DNA of 60,081 bases from Flavobacteriaceae bacterium. GTDB lineage: Bacteria; Bacteroidota; Bacteroidia; Flavobacteriales; Flavobacteriaceae. This document shows, piece after piece, positions 53,823-60,081 of the stretch. The translations under genes were made by a program, and so were the position numbers. The stretch is taken from positions 1 through 60,081 of the forward strand of contig JAKIUU010000014.1 of the NCBI GenBank assembly GCA_021647405.1, written 5' to 3'. The notes under the pieces were generated by a model. It had not been told where the DNA came from. It searched no databases and saw only the letters and a list, made by a program, of their open reading frames with translations. Position 1 is the first letter of the stretch. Each line of letters begins with the position of its first letter.

Positions 53823-54512
53823 ATGGCAATAAAATACATACACGGGAATATTTTTAATTCGAAATGTCAAACTATAGTTAACACCGTAAATTGTGTTGGT
53901 GTAATGGGAAAAGGCATTGCTCAAGTATATAAACTTAGATACCCAATTATGTTTCTAGAATATAAGGAGCATTGTAAAAATAAACTTATTAAGCCCGGTA
54001 CTTTATGGCTATTTTCAAAACAAAGTAATGCTCCTATGATTCTTAATTTCCCTACAAAATTTCATTGGAAATACCCTAGCAAAATAGAGTGGGTTGAAAG
54101 CGGTTTGAAAAAGTTTGTTGAAACCTACTCACAGAAAAAAATCACATCAATTGCTTTCCCTTTGCTTGGTACTCATAATGGCGGTTTAGACACAATTGAA
54201 GTGAAAGAATTAATGGGAAAATATTTAAGTAAATGCTCTATTGACATTGAAATTTACGATTATGACCCTAATTCACAGGACGATTTATTTGAAACCTTTA
54301 AAGCCAACTGGCTAAAATTAGATAGTAATAATATTAAAGCAGAAACGGGTATCCAACCTCAATATGCAAGAAAGATAAGTGATATAATTAATTCAGGAGA
54401 AGTGAAATCAATGATTGCTTTAGCAAACTATAAAGGTATTGGAGAAAAGACATTAGAGAAAGCTTTTAACTATGTACTGAATTCTACATCCAATAACCAA
54501 TTGCAATTCTAA
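53823..54512 (+). CDS. DarG-like macrodomain protein (ADP-ribosyl-DNA hydrolase antitoxin)
   Basis: A 229-residue protein. Residues 1-160 form a DarG-type macrodomain: IVNTVNCVGVMGKGIA (18-33), LNFPTKFHW with the lysine K79 that is catalytic in DarG, and LLGTHNGGLD for the ADP-ribose loop. DarG removes ADP-ribose from thymidine and so reverses DarT. Canonical DarG has a second, DarT-binding domain of about 180 residues; here only about 65 remain, with a helix-hairpin-helix-like ANYKGIGEKTLEKAF. The start is the ATG five bases after the DarT-fusion stop; an earlier in-frame start lies inside that gene. Its place directly behind the DarT domain supports an antidote role. Confidence 0.88.
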   Translation: MAIKYIHGNIFNSKCQTIVNTVNCVGVMGKGIAQVYKLRYPIMFLEYKEHCKNKLIKPGTLWLFSKQSNAPMILNFPTKFHWKYPSKIEWVESGLKKFVETYSQKKITSIAFPLLGTHNGGLDTIEVKELMGKYLSKCSIDIEIYDYDPNSQDDLFETFKANWLKLDSNNIKAETGIQPQYARKISDIINSGEVKSMIALANYKGIGEKTLEKAFNYVLNSTSNNQLQF

Positions 54513-54513
54513 T

Positions 54514-55674
54514 ATGAAAGGTCAAGAACTTATAAAAAACATTTGCGAAAAAGTCCCAGCTTATGAAGAATTATTTAATTCACGTGTAAGGCATTATATT
54601 ATTAAAGAGCATATTCTAAATGTTTTCAATCAGTTTGAATTATATTTTTCAAAGTACTTTATACAAAGTAAGATTGAAGAATTTAGGTTGTTTCTTCTTT
54701 TACACGACATTGGCAAATCCTTAGCCTATAAACAAGGTAATAGAAACAATCAGTATAGTACTACTATTAGTGCGATACAAAATCATCAGACAGAATTAGG
54801 AATATCTGAAGAACAATTTAAAATATATAAAGCTCTTCTTAGTGCTAGCTCTTTTGGAAAGTACATGGAGAATAAGGCTTCTTTGGATGACACCTATGCT
54901 ACTATATCAGAACAAAGTAAAAACTCAAATTTATCTATAAACGATTTTTTCTATTTTTTATCTGTATACTATCAATGTGATGTTGCAAGCTATACAAGAG
55001 ATGCTGGTGGTATTGCATATTTAGAGCATTTGTTTGAATATCAAAATGGGATTAAAGTTTACTGTGAGAAAACTAATTTATTAAAATTTAGTGATTTATA
55101 TGCCCAAAGATATAATTTAGTCTTTGATAAAATACATACTACTTCTGTAGCCTCTAATCAACCTGTTATCAATAATATAAACACAGTATCCACCCAAGAT
55201 ATTCAATTGAAAGTTGTTGGTAAAATAGATTTATCTAAATTTGAGAAGCCTAAAAAGGAAATAAAGAAAAACAAAGTAAACTATTACATAATTGACACTA
55301 ATGTATTTATAGATTATCCAGAGATAATAACTAAAATTGCTAAAGATTATCCTATAATACTTTCAGCCAAAGTAATAGATGAGCTTGACAACCTAAAATC
55401 CACTATGGATAATAATGGTAAAGTCAAGGTTCAAAAGGCTTTAAAATCAATCAATAAAAATATAGACAAAAGAAATTTAAAAATGGTAGTAGCTGATTTA
55501 TCTCTGCTTCCTATTGATTTTAATAAGCGTTCACCAGATAATATGATTCTTTCAGTTGCACTTAAATATGCATCTGAAAATCCAATATTACTAACATCTG
55601 ACAATGGTTTACAGATTAAAGCGAAGGGATTAAGAATAACAACAATAACTCTAAAGGAATTTTTAAAAAGGTAG
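54514..55674 (+). CDS. HD domain-PIN domain fusion protein
   Basis: 386 residues, one base after the macrodomain gene. The N-terminal part (about 25-200) is an HD-type phosphohydrolase with H33 and the H64-D65 pair in LLLHDIGKSLAY, a family that hydrolyses nucleotides or cyclic nucleotides. Residues about 255-386 are a PIN ribonuclease domain of the PhoH-associated type: IIDTNVFID (D261), VIDELDNLK (D289, E290), SPDNMIL (D342) and LLTSDNGLQIKA (D363), so all acidic metal ligands are present. A combined nucleotide-hydrolase/RNase would fit an effector or accessory enzyme of the operon. This fusion is not one I recognise from a named system. Confidence 0.85.
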   Translation: MKGQELIKNICEKVPAYEELFNSRVRHYIIKEHILNVFNQFELYFSKYFIQSKIEEFRLFLLLHDIGKSLAYKQGNRNNQYSTTISAIQNHQTELGISEEQFKIYKALLSASSFGKYMENKASLDDTYATISEQSKNSNLSINDFFYFLSVYYQCDVASYTRDAGGIAYLEHLFEYQNGIKVYCEKTNLLKFSDLYAQRYNLVFDKIHTTSVASNQPVINNINTVSTQDIQLKVVGKIDLSKFEKPKKEIKKNKVNYYIIDTNVFIDYPEIITKIAKDYPIILSAKVIDELDNLKSTMDNNGKVKVQKALKSINKNIDKRNLKMVVADLSLLPIDFNKRSPDNMILSVALKYASENPILLTSDNGLQIKAKGLRITTITLKEFLKR

Positions 55675-55722
55675 TACAATCAGAATGGAAACAACATTAA
55701 ATAGCCACCCCACACAGCTAAG

Positions 55723-55772
55723 CACATTTGCAATTCGCACGAGCCAACGCCTGACCCAAAATTGCAAAAGAG
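55723..55772 (+). repeat. Operon-flanking 50-bp repeat, right copy
   Basis: Right-hand partner of 45824-45873, in the same orientation, 49 bases after the stop of the HD-PIN gene. Confidence 0.65.
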
Positions 55773-55900
55773 CTTCTCTGTCAGCCACCGCTTTTTTGCC
55801 GACCCTAAAAACTATTTTTTCAGAAACATTATTGCTTCGATTGAGAGAAAATATGAGTATGAATAATTTATTAACTGACTGGAAATGAACAAAGCCCAGC

Positions 55901-56030
55901 ATACAACAACGTGTATAAATCATTGGGTAGTAAGTAGTTAAATGAAAATTATAGAAGTAAATAAACATTACGGTAAACTGAAAATGAAGTGCTTTGAAAT
56001 GCCCAACGCTTCATACACAAACCGTTGGCA
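55901..56030 (+). repeat. attC-like site 7
   Basis: 130 bp, ATACAAC to GTTGGCA. GTGTAT pairs with ATACAC and TTGGG with CCCAA; the arm sequence is unrelated to the common family. Confidence 0.8.
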
Positions 56031-56045
56031 TTAATACGGAACGAA

Positions 56046-56077
56046 TTTTGATAATTCAATTATTTGTAATAACTTTG
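56046..56077 (+). promoter_or_regulatory. Promoter of the MazEF-type pair
   Basis: A full Bacteroidota consensus: TTTTG at 56046-56050, 19 bases, then TAACTTTG at 56070-56077. The antitoxin ATG follows 18 bases on. The cassette therefore carries its own promoter just inside its left end. Confidence 0.75.
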
Positions 56078-56095
56078 TAATCACAAAAAATAATT

Positions 56096-56341
56096 ATGGA
56101 AGCATCAGTTATCAAAATCGGGAATTCTAAAGGACTTCGTTTAAGCAAGACAATTTTAGAAAAATATAAAATCAAAGATAAAGTTGAACTCATTCTTGAA
56201 AAGGGTCGAATTATTCTTAAACCTATTGAACAACCTAGAAAAAATTGGGAATCTGCATTTAAAGAAATGCGAATGAATAATGACGACAATTTATTGATGA
56301 AAGACGTTTTCGAAGATGAAAATTTTGAAGAATGGAGTTAA
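56096..56341 (+). CDS. AbrB/MazE-type antitoxin
   Basis: An 81-residue protein with an N-terminal swapped-hairpin DNA-binding domain of the SpoVT-AbrB/MazE family (VIKIGNSKGLRLSKTILEKY, then KVELILEKGRIIL). The acidic C-terminal tail (MNNDDNLLMKDVFEDENF) is the part that in MazE-type antitoxins covers the toxin's RNA groove. It overlaps the toxin gene by 10 bases and probably represses its own promoter at 56046-56077, by family. Confidence 0.92.
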   Translation: MEASVIKIGNSKGLRLSKTILEKYKIKDKVELILEKGRIILKPIEQPRKNWESAFKEMRMNNDDNLLMKDVFEDENFEEWS

Positions 56342-56655
56342 ATCAATACCGAATTGTCCTAGTTAACCTTGACCCAACTATTGGAAGTGAAATTAAGAAA
56401 ACGAGACCCTGCGCAATCATTTCACCAGATGAAATGAATAAATATTTGAGGACAATAATAATTGCTCCAATGACTTCGAATTTAAAAAAATATCCGACAA
56501 GAGTTTCTGTTAAACACAATGGAAAAAAGGGAATGGTTGCTATTGACCAAATTAGAACAATTGACAAACAAAGAATAGTAAGAGTTTTTGATAAACTAAC
56601 TAATTCTGAAATAAAAAAATGTAAAGAAATCTTAAAAGAAACATTTATAGATTGA
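56332..56655 (+). CDS. PemK/MazF-type endoribonuclease toxin
   Basis: A 107-residue MazF-fold mRNA interferase. The family start is intact (RIVLVNLDPTIGSEIKKTRP with the conserved arginine, then CAIISPDEMN), followed by IIIAPMTSN and GMVAIDQIRTIDKQRIV. It cuts mRNA at short motifs; the target motif cannot be told. The order antitoxin-toxin and the 10-base overlap are standard. In an integron a toxin-antitoxin cassette is thought to hold the array against loss. Confidence 0.94.
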   Translation: MELNQYRIVLVNLDPTIGSEIKKTRPCAIISPDEMNKYLRTIIIAPMTSNLKKYPTRVSVKHNGKKGMVAIDQIRTIDKQRIVRVFDKLTNSEIKKCKEILKETFID

Positions 56656-56669
56656 TTAAAGTGTACTAA

Positions 56670-56801
56670 TGCCAACATTGGTTATAATTCAGCGTGGCTT
56701 TGTAACATTTTGGAAAAATTAGTATCTTTAGCAATCTGATTTCTTTGCGGACAATTCCTGCGGAATTATCCACGCCGAAATCATAACCAGAACCGTTGCC
56801 A
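56670..56801 (+). repeat. attC-like site 8
   Basis: 132 bp, TGCCAAC to GTTGCCA. GGTTAT pairs with ATAACC and GCGTGG with CCACGC, again with arms unrelated to the common family. A second hairpin (CAATTCCTGCGGAATTA) lies toward the right arm. Confidence 0.85.
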
Positions 56802-57414
56802 GCCATAGAGGAATTGTACTCAAATTGTAAAAAAGTTCTTTAAAATAATAATCTAAAAAGGCGGAAAAATTTTAGGATTTTCGCCTGAATAAAATACAAA
56901 TCAGATCGGAAAACCTTTCAATTTAAAAATCCTAAAAATCTGAGAAAATTAAAGGTTTTTAAAAATGCTCGGAGGATTTTCTAAGAAGTGAACAATTCTA
57001 ACAAGCTGAGAAACTTTTTTTCATTTTGCTCCAAATAAAGATTGTAACAAGATTTAAAAATTTAAAGGAAAGTGAATCGTTTTTATTGAAAAATTATAAC
57101 AAAACAAGACACAGCTCAATAGAATTTTTCTCCTTTGAAAAATCTAGACTAACCGAGAAAAAGTCAGCTTCGGAATTTTTGGCATTTTAACTCCGCAAGC
57201 GAAGATTTGTACAAACTGATAAAAATCGCTTTTTGATTTTTACAATGATTGAATATTCTGTACAAAATGTGAAAAATTAGAGCTACGGCGGGCAACAATG
57301 TATATAAAAAATTGCTTAAAATCAGTTAATTGAAAAATTTGTACAAATAATTTTATTACATTTAACAGCGGAAAAAGGAGCGGTCAAAAATCGCAACTTT
57401 CCATATACTAAACC
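56795..57414 (+). mobile_element. Cassette 9, ORF-less family member
   Basis: 620 bp, start GTTGCCAGCC, end GGCGGGCAAC (9 of 10 inverse). It aligns with cassettes 3, 5 and 6. The AAACCT...AGGTTT stem is kept, as is an AGGCG...CGCCT pair; the AAGGA/TCCTT hairpin has changed (ATAGAATTTTTCTCCTTTG). No gene is seen in the 790-bp gap that includes it. Confidence 0.75.
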
Positions 57415-57421
57415 GTTGTGC
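57290..57421 (+). repeat. attC-like site 9
   Basis: 132 bp, GGGCAAC to GTTGTGC, common site family. Confidence 0.85.
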
Positions 57422-57445
57422 GGCATATAACATCAGAACCCTGAA

Positions 57446-58285
57446 ATGAAAATGGATTACATAGAAAAATATGTTGTTGAATCAATTAACAAAAGGAACA
57501 ACGAACCAATAGATGATTTTGAGGGCTATTCACCTGCCGAAATGCAATTCATTCTATATAACACATTCGATTCGAAAAGTACAATACAAATCGTAAAAGC
57601 AAAACAGAGAGTTTATTTAGAGATTCCGATTTTTAAACAAGTTAAATTTCTATTCAATCTCATAAAAGAACATAAAGAATTAAAACTTACGAATAAAGGT
57701 TTTTTACCTACAAAAATAGTGGCTGAACTTTATGAGAAAGGTTATCTGAAAGACTATTTTATCGAGAAAGGAATTTCTAAACTTTATAAAGAATCTGATG
57801 TGCCGACTATTAATTTGGCTAAAATATTGGTTGAATTATCCACTTTAGTTAAAAAACGGAATAATAAATTGAGCTTAACAAAAAAAGGAATTAAACAAAT
57901 AGACAATAACCACCTTTTATTTCAAAACATATTTGAAACCTTTACAACAAAATTTAATTGGTCTTACTTTGATGGTTTCAGTAATGAAGAAATTGGACAA
58001 TCTGGTTTTGGATTTACACTAATTCTACTCGAAAAATACGGTAAAGAATATAGAAATCCTGAATTTTATGCAGAAAAATATCTGAAAGCATTTGACTTTA
58101 AAGGTAATAATCCCGAATTAGAGTTTGTTGACAATCCTAAAAGAGCATATTTGGTAAGAACATTTGAGCGTTTTCTTGACTATTTTGGATTTACAGAATA
58201 TGAAAATAATGAAAAGAACACAAAAGTAAAAAAGACAAAAGTATTTACCGAATTAATAAAAATACGACCGCACAACATCGTATAA
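57446..58285 (+). CDS. Hypothetical cassette protein, 279 residues
   Basis: I do not recognise a named family. The start (DDFEGYSPAEMQFILYNTFD) resembles the short opening motif of some plasmid pRiA4b ORF3-like and related unknown proteins (…LTPEQMHxLLYxPF…), followed by segments that look like two winged-helix or repeat units (LIKEHKELKLTNKGFLPTKI, then KRNNKLSLTKKGIKQI), each with a K/L-x-L-T-x-K-G turn. No catalytic motif or membrane segment is seen. Its last codons (KIRPHNIV) run into the attC-like site, whose cassette-end inverse CCGCACAAC encodes part of them. Confidence 0.75.
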   Translation: MKMDYIEKYVVESINKRNNEPIDDFEGYSPAEMQFILYNTFDSKSTIQIVKAKQRVYLEIPIFKQVKFLFNLIKEHKELKLTNKGFLPTKIVAELYEKGYLKDYFIEKGISKLYKESDVPTINLAKILVELSTLVKKRNNKLSLTKKGIKQIDNNHLLFQNIFETFTTKFNWSYFDGFSNEEIGQSGFGFTLILLEKYGKEYRNPEFYAEKYLKAFDFKGNNPELEFVDNPKRAYLVRTFERFLDYFGFTEYENNEKNTKVKKTKVFTELIKIRPHNIV

Positions 58286-58401
58286 AATTTATGCTTAAAT
58301 TTGAACTAATTAGGAAACTGACAAACATATTAACAAACGATTTGAACAACCGAAAATCCTGCGGATTTTAGGTCGCACAAATCTTATACAAACCGTTGGG
58401 C
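58270..58401 (+). repeat. attC-like site 10
   Basis: 132 bp, GCACAAC to GTTGGGC. GTATAA pairs with TTATAC and ATTT with AAAT; an inner hairpin AAAATCC-TGC-GGATTTT stands near the right arm. The core GTTGGGC fits the classical GTTRRRY. Confidence 0.8.
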
Positions 58402-58424
58402 ACAACTAAGAAAAAGACAAAGCA

Positions 58425-60044
58425 ATGATAAATTGGAAAGAAATTAAACAGAACATAATTTCAGAAACAAAAGATGTTTTTTCAAATGAAACAGTTGTTA
58501 ATGTTGATTTAGAGAAAACGATTGGTATTTTCTTTAAAATTTTATCATTTGAAGTTCCTGAAAGTGAATTAAAAGGGATTGAAAAAAGAATACCAAATGC
58601 TTTACATAAAGTTTTTATTGAAAATATTGAACGAATTGACAAGAACTCATATTTTGCCGAATTGACAAAAATTGAACAATATTTAAAAAAAATAATATAC
58701 CTTACAAATAAAAATAGCTATAAACAAATAATTACAGCCAAATCAGGATTAGCAAAATGTATTTCTTCATTAAATTTAAATCCTAATAATATTGATTATA
58801 ATTGGGAAACTATTCCTAATTATAAAAAATCATATTTTTCAGAACACCTAATTAAAACATACAATTTACGAAATACAGAAAGCCATAATCTTAAAGAATG
58901 GAATAATGTTAAGTTATTCGAAAATCTACAAAGTGTTTTAGTAATTTATTTGTATGCTACACATAGTCAATTAGACAAATTAATAGAAGTTATAGACAAA
59001 AGTATTTATTCAATTAATAACAATTATTTTGAAACCCTTAAAAGTAATTTTGAAAAATGGAAAAAACGGTTTGTTCATATTAGGGGAAAAGAAAATTTTG
59101 AAGAAATTCAATTATATGCCATAGAAACTGAATGGCAAGAAAGTTCTAAAAACAAACTTAATAAAAAACATAAAGAAGGTAAAGTAATTGATTTAATTGG
59201 TCAACTTCAACAAGAAAGGAAAAACCAAATGATTGTTGTAGGCGATGCTGGTATTGGGAAAACGACAACAATGCAGTATTTAACATATAATTATGCTAAT
59301 AATAAGAAGAAACTGCCTATATACATCGAGCTTAAATTATTAACACCTAATTTTACCATAATTGATAGCATTATAAAAAAATTAGGTATAAATAAAACCG
59401 ATTTTATTAAGATAATCAACACTAATGAAACCATTGTTTTTTTAGATGGTTTAAACGAAATTTTACCAACAATTAAAAATCAAATTTATGTTGAAATTGA
59501 AAATATAATTATTGATTATCCACAGTTATTTATTTTACTCTCAACAAGACATCAAGATTATCATAACGAATTTTCTTCAATTCCTGTTTTCTCATTACAA
59601 AAAATGGAAATTGCACAAATTAGAGATTTTATAGATAAAAATTCTAATGATAAAAATATTAAGAAACAAATTATTACAAGTATCGAAACAAATAATAATT
59701 GGTTAGATATTTTAGGAACACCGCTAATTTTGTTTATGTTAATTAACATTGTAAAGAGAAACAAAACTATTCCTGATGACGAAAACAAAATAATTATACA
59801 ATTCATTCAAAATATTTATAATAGAGAAAAAGAAAAAGATTTTTCATTTAATACTGATTTTTTCCATTCTACTATTTGTCATCTTGCATTTGAAAGTATT
59901 GAGCAAATTGGAAATACAAATTCGGGTATCTCATTAACTGAGATACATAGTATAGTGGATAAGCCGGTCAAACTGAACCACCTTAGCCGGATGAAAGTGA
60001 GCAGGGTAAAACAAGTGTTTAAAATCGATTCATTTGTGGGTTAA
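58425..60044 (+). CDS. NACHT/STAND NTPase, C-terminus replaced by an insertion
   Basis: The frame codes for 539 residues. The first 250 are helical and unrecognised. A NACHT-type NTPase follows: Walker A GDAGIGKT (273-280), then LPIYIELKLL, Walker B FLDGLNE (D341), and LSTRHQD (sensor-like). Such proteins are common anti-phage sensors (Avs and NLR-like), usually with a C-terminal repeat sensor after about residue 500. Here the natural frame ends near residue 510 and the last 30 residues (KPVKLNHLSRMKVSRVK...) are encoded by an IS-like end. The gene is therefore probably broken, with its remainder beyond an element that continues past the window. Confidence 0.8.
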   Translation: MINWKEIKQNIISETKDVFSNETVVNVDLEKTIGIFFKILSFEVPESELKGIEKRIPNALHKVFIENIERIDKNSYFAELTKIEQYLKKIIYLTNKNSYKQIITAKSGLAKCISSLNLNPNNIDYNWETIPNYKKSYFSEHLIKTYNLRNTESHNLKEWNNVKLFENLQSVLVIYLYATHSQLDKLIEVIDKSIYSINNNYFETLKSNFEKWKKRFVHIRGKENFEEIQLYAIETEWQESSKNKLNKKHKEGKVIDLIGQLQQERKNQMIVVGDAGIGKTTTMQYLTYNYANNKKKLPIYIELKLLTPNFTIIDSIIKKLGINKTDFIKIINTNETIVFLDGLNEILPTIKNQIYVEIENIIIDYPQLFILLSTRHQDYHNEFSSIPVFSLQKMEIAQIRDFIDKNSNDKNIKKQIITSIETNNNWLDILGTPLILFMLINIVKRNKTIPDDENKIIIQFIQNIYNREKEKDFSFNTDFFHSTICHLAFESIEQIGNTNSGISLTEIHSIVDKPVKLNHLSRMKVSRVKQVFKIDSFVG

Positions 60045-60081
60045 ATTTAGTATTTTTTTCTTAATTTTTTTCTCATTGATT
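59955..60081. mobile_element. End of a probable IS21-family element
   Basis: From about 59955 base composition jumps in GC, and two 20-bp direct repeats appear, 23 bases apart: GCCGGTCAAACTGAACCA (59963) and GCCGGATGAAAGTGAGCA (59986). Multiple direct repeats of this type just inside the termini are typical of IS21-like elements in Bacteroidota. No transposase is visible before the window ends, so the family is inferred. Confidence 0.55.

Larger units (their letters stand above)
45653..56023 (+). mobile_element. Cassette 7: 10.4-kb defence-type operon cassette
   Basis: Begins GTTGTATGC and ends GCATACAAC (55899-55907), a perfect 9-bp inverse, followed by site 7. It holds four large genes in one operon plus a doubtful small ORF. 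Known integron cassettes are usually under 1-2 kb with one gene, so a 10,371-bp multigene cassette is exceptional. A 50-bp imperfect direct repeat (45824-45873 and 55723-55772) brackets the operon within it. Confidence 0.8.
55675..56095. other. End of cassette 7 and start of TA cassette
   Basis: Holds the right copy of the 50-bp repeat (55723-55772), a 67-codon ORF with no family features that I do not count, attC-like site 7 (55901-56030), and the promoter of the toxin-antitoxin pair. Confidence 0.6.
41598..60081 (+). mobile_element. Integron-like cassette array, eleven cassettes
   Basis: Eleven units follow the recombinase, bounded by ten attC-like sites. Boundaries: 41625, 42157, 42936, 43557, 44411, 45032, 45653, 56024, 56795, 57415, 58395. 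Each complete unit begins GTTr... and ends with the reverse complement of its own start. Examples: GTTGTATGC...GCATACAAC (45653/55899), GTTGGCATTA...TAATGCCAAC (56024/56667), GTTGCTTGTA...TACAAGCAAC (44411/44903). This pairing is what a circular cassette with one core site leaves after insertion. Contents alternate between defence-type genes and ORF-less cassettes. The array continues past the window end. Confidence 0.85.

Noticed and set aside
55685..55888. 67-codon ORF after the HD-PIN gene
   Set aside because: Low-complexity S/T/L-rich product that overlaps the 50-bp flanking repeat; no family features or promoter.
42032..58401. CRISPR array
   Set aside because: The repeats are about 130 bp, spaced 0.6-10 kb apart with genes between, end in recombination cores, and have no cas genes nearby.

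Overview
The window comes from an AT-rich member of the Bacteroidota, most likely a marine-type flavobacterium (Flavobacteriaceae). The signs are promoters of the TAnnTTTG type, frequent TTG starts, a surface protein with a type IX secretion tail, many SCnn-type lipoproteins, a membrane-anchored AraC regulator, LolA/LptFG/LpxK envelope genes and a bifunctional ribBA-type gene. No tRNA, rRNA or CRISPR array was seen.

From 1 to about 40 kb the window is mostly ordinary chromosome. valS, a DUF1573 protein, an aspartyl protease, a class I aminotransferase and murB are followed by an OmpA-family protein. Then comes a small accessory island (8.6-12.0 kb): a metalloprotease broken by a frameshift, two duplicated small lipoproteins with a leftover metalloprotease tail, a likely small RNA with its own promoter and terminator, and a second copy of the last 34 codons of the OmpA gene. 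EF-G-like, glycosyltransferase, ECF sigma, Nramp-like and Dabb genes follow, then a secreted T9SS protein, an AraC-type regulator, an N-formylglutamate amidohydrolase-like lipoprotein and lipA. From 33.2 to 24.0 kb, nine genes run in one direction on the minus strand (tpx, dgkA, ftsK, lolA-like, lptF/G-like, ribBA, lpxK, punA, glucosaminidase). Peroxiredoxin, lpdA, a LolC/E-type permease and a NamZ-like gene come next, separated by two gaps full of dispersed, hairpin-rich repeats.

From 40.4 kb to the end lies the main find: an integron-like gene cassette array. A tyrosine recombinase (40401-41597) is followed by at least ten recombination sites, mostly about 132 bp (one 64 bp), each opening with yAAC-A-n-y-GTATA and closing with ACCGTTr. 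Each site can fold into an imperfect hairpin, as integron attC sites do. Every complete cassette starts with a GTTr... core whose reverse complement (7-16 bases) closes the same cassette, which is the signature of excision and insertion as a circle. The recombinase has the full R-K-H-R-H-Y set and an IntI-like C-terminus but no visible IntI-specific insert, and it reads in the same direction as the array.

The cassettes carry defence-like cargo: an orphan cytosine methyltransferase, a SAM methyltransferase, a MazEF-type toxin-antitoxin pair with its own promoter, an unknown 279-residue protein, and a NACHT NTPase cut by an IS21-like end. Four cassettes of about 620 bp have no evident ORF and form one family; two of them are identical. 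One exceptionally large cassette (10.4 kb, 45653-56023) holds a translationally coupled operon: an SF1 UPF1-like helicase, a 1481-residue protein with about 25 W-D/N-W repeats and a C-terminal DarT-like DNA ADP-ribosyltransferase, a DarG-like macrodomain protein and an HD-PIN protein. I infer that this operon is a previously undescribed DarTG-derived anti-phage system carried as an integron cassette.
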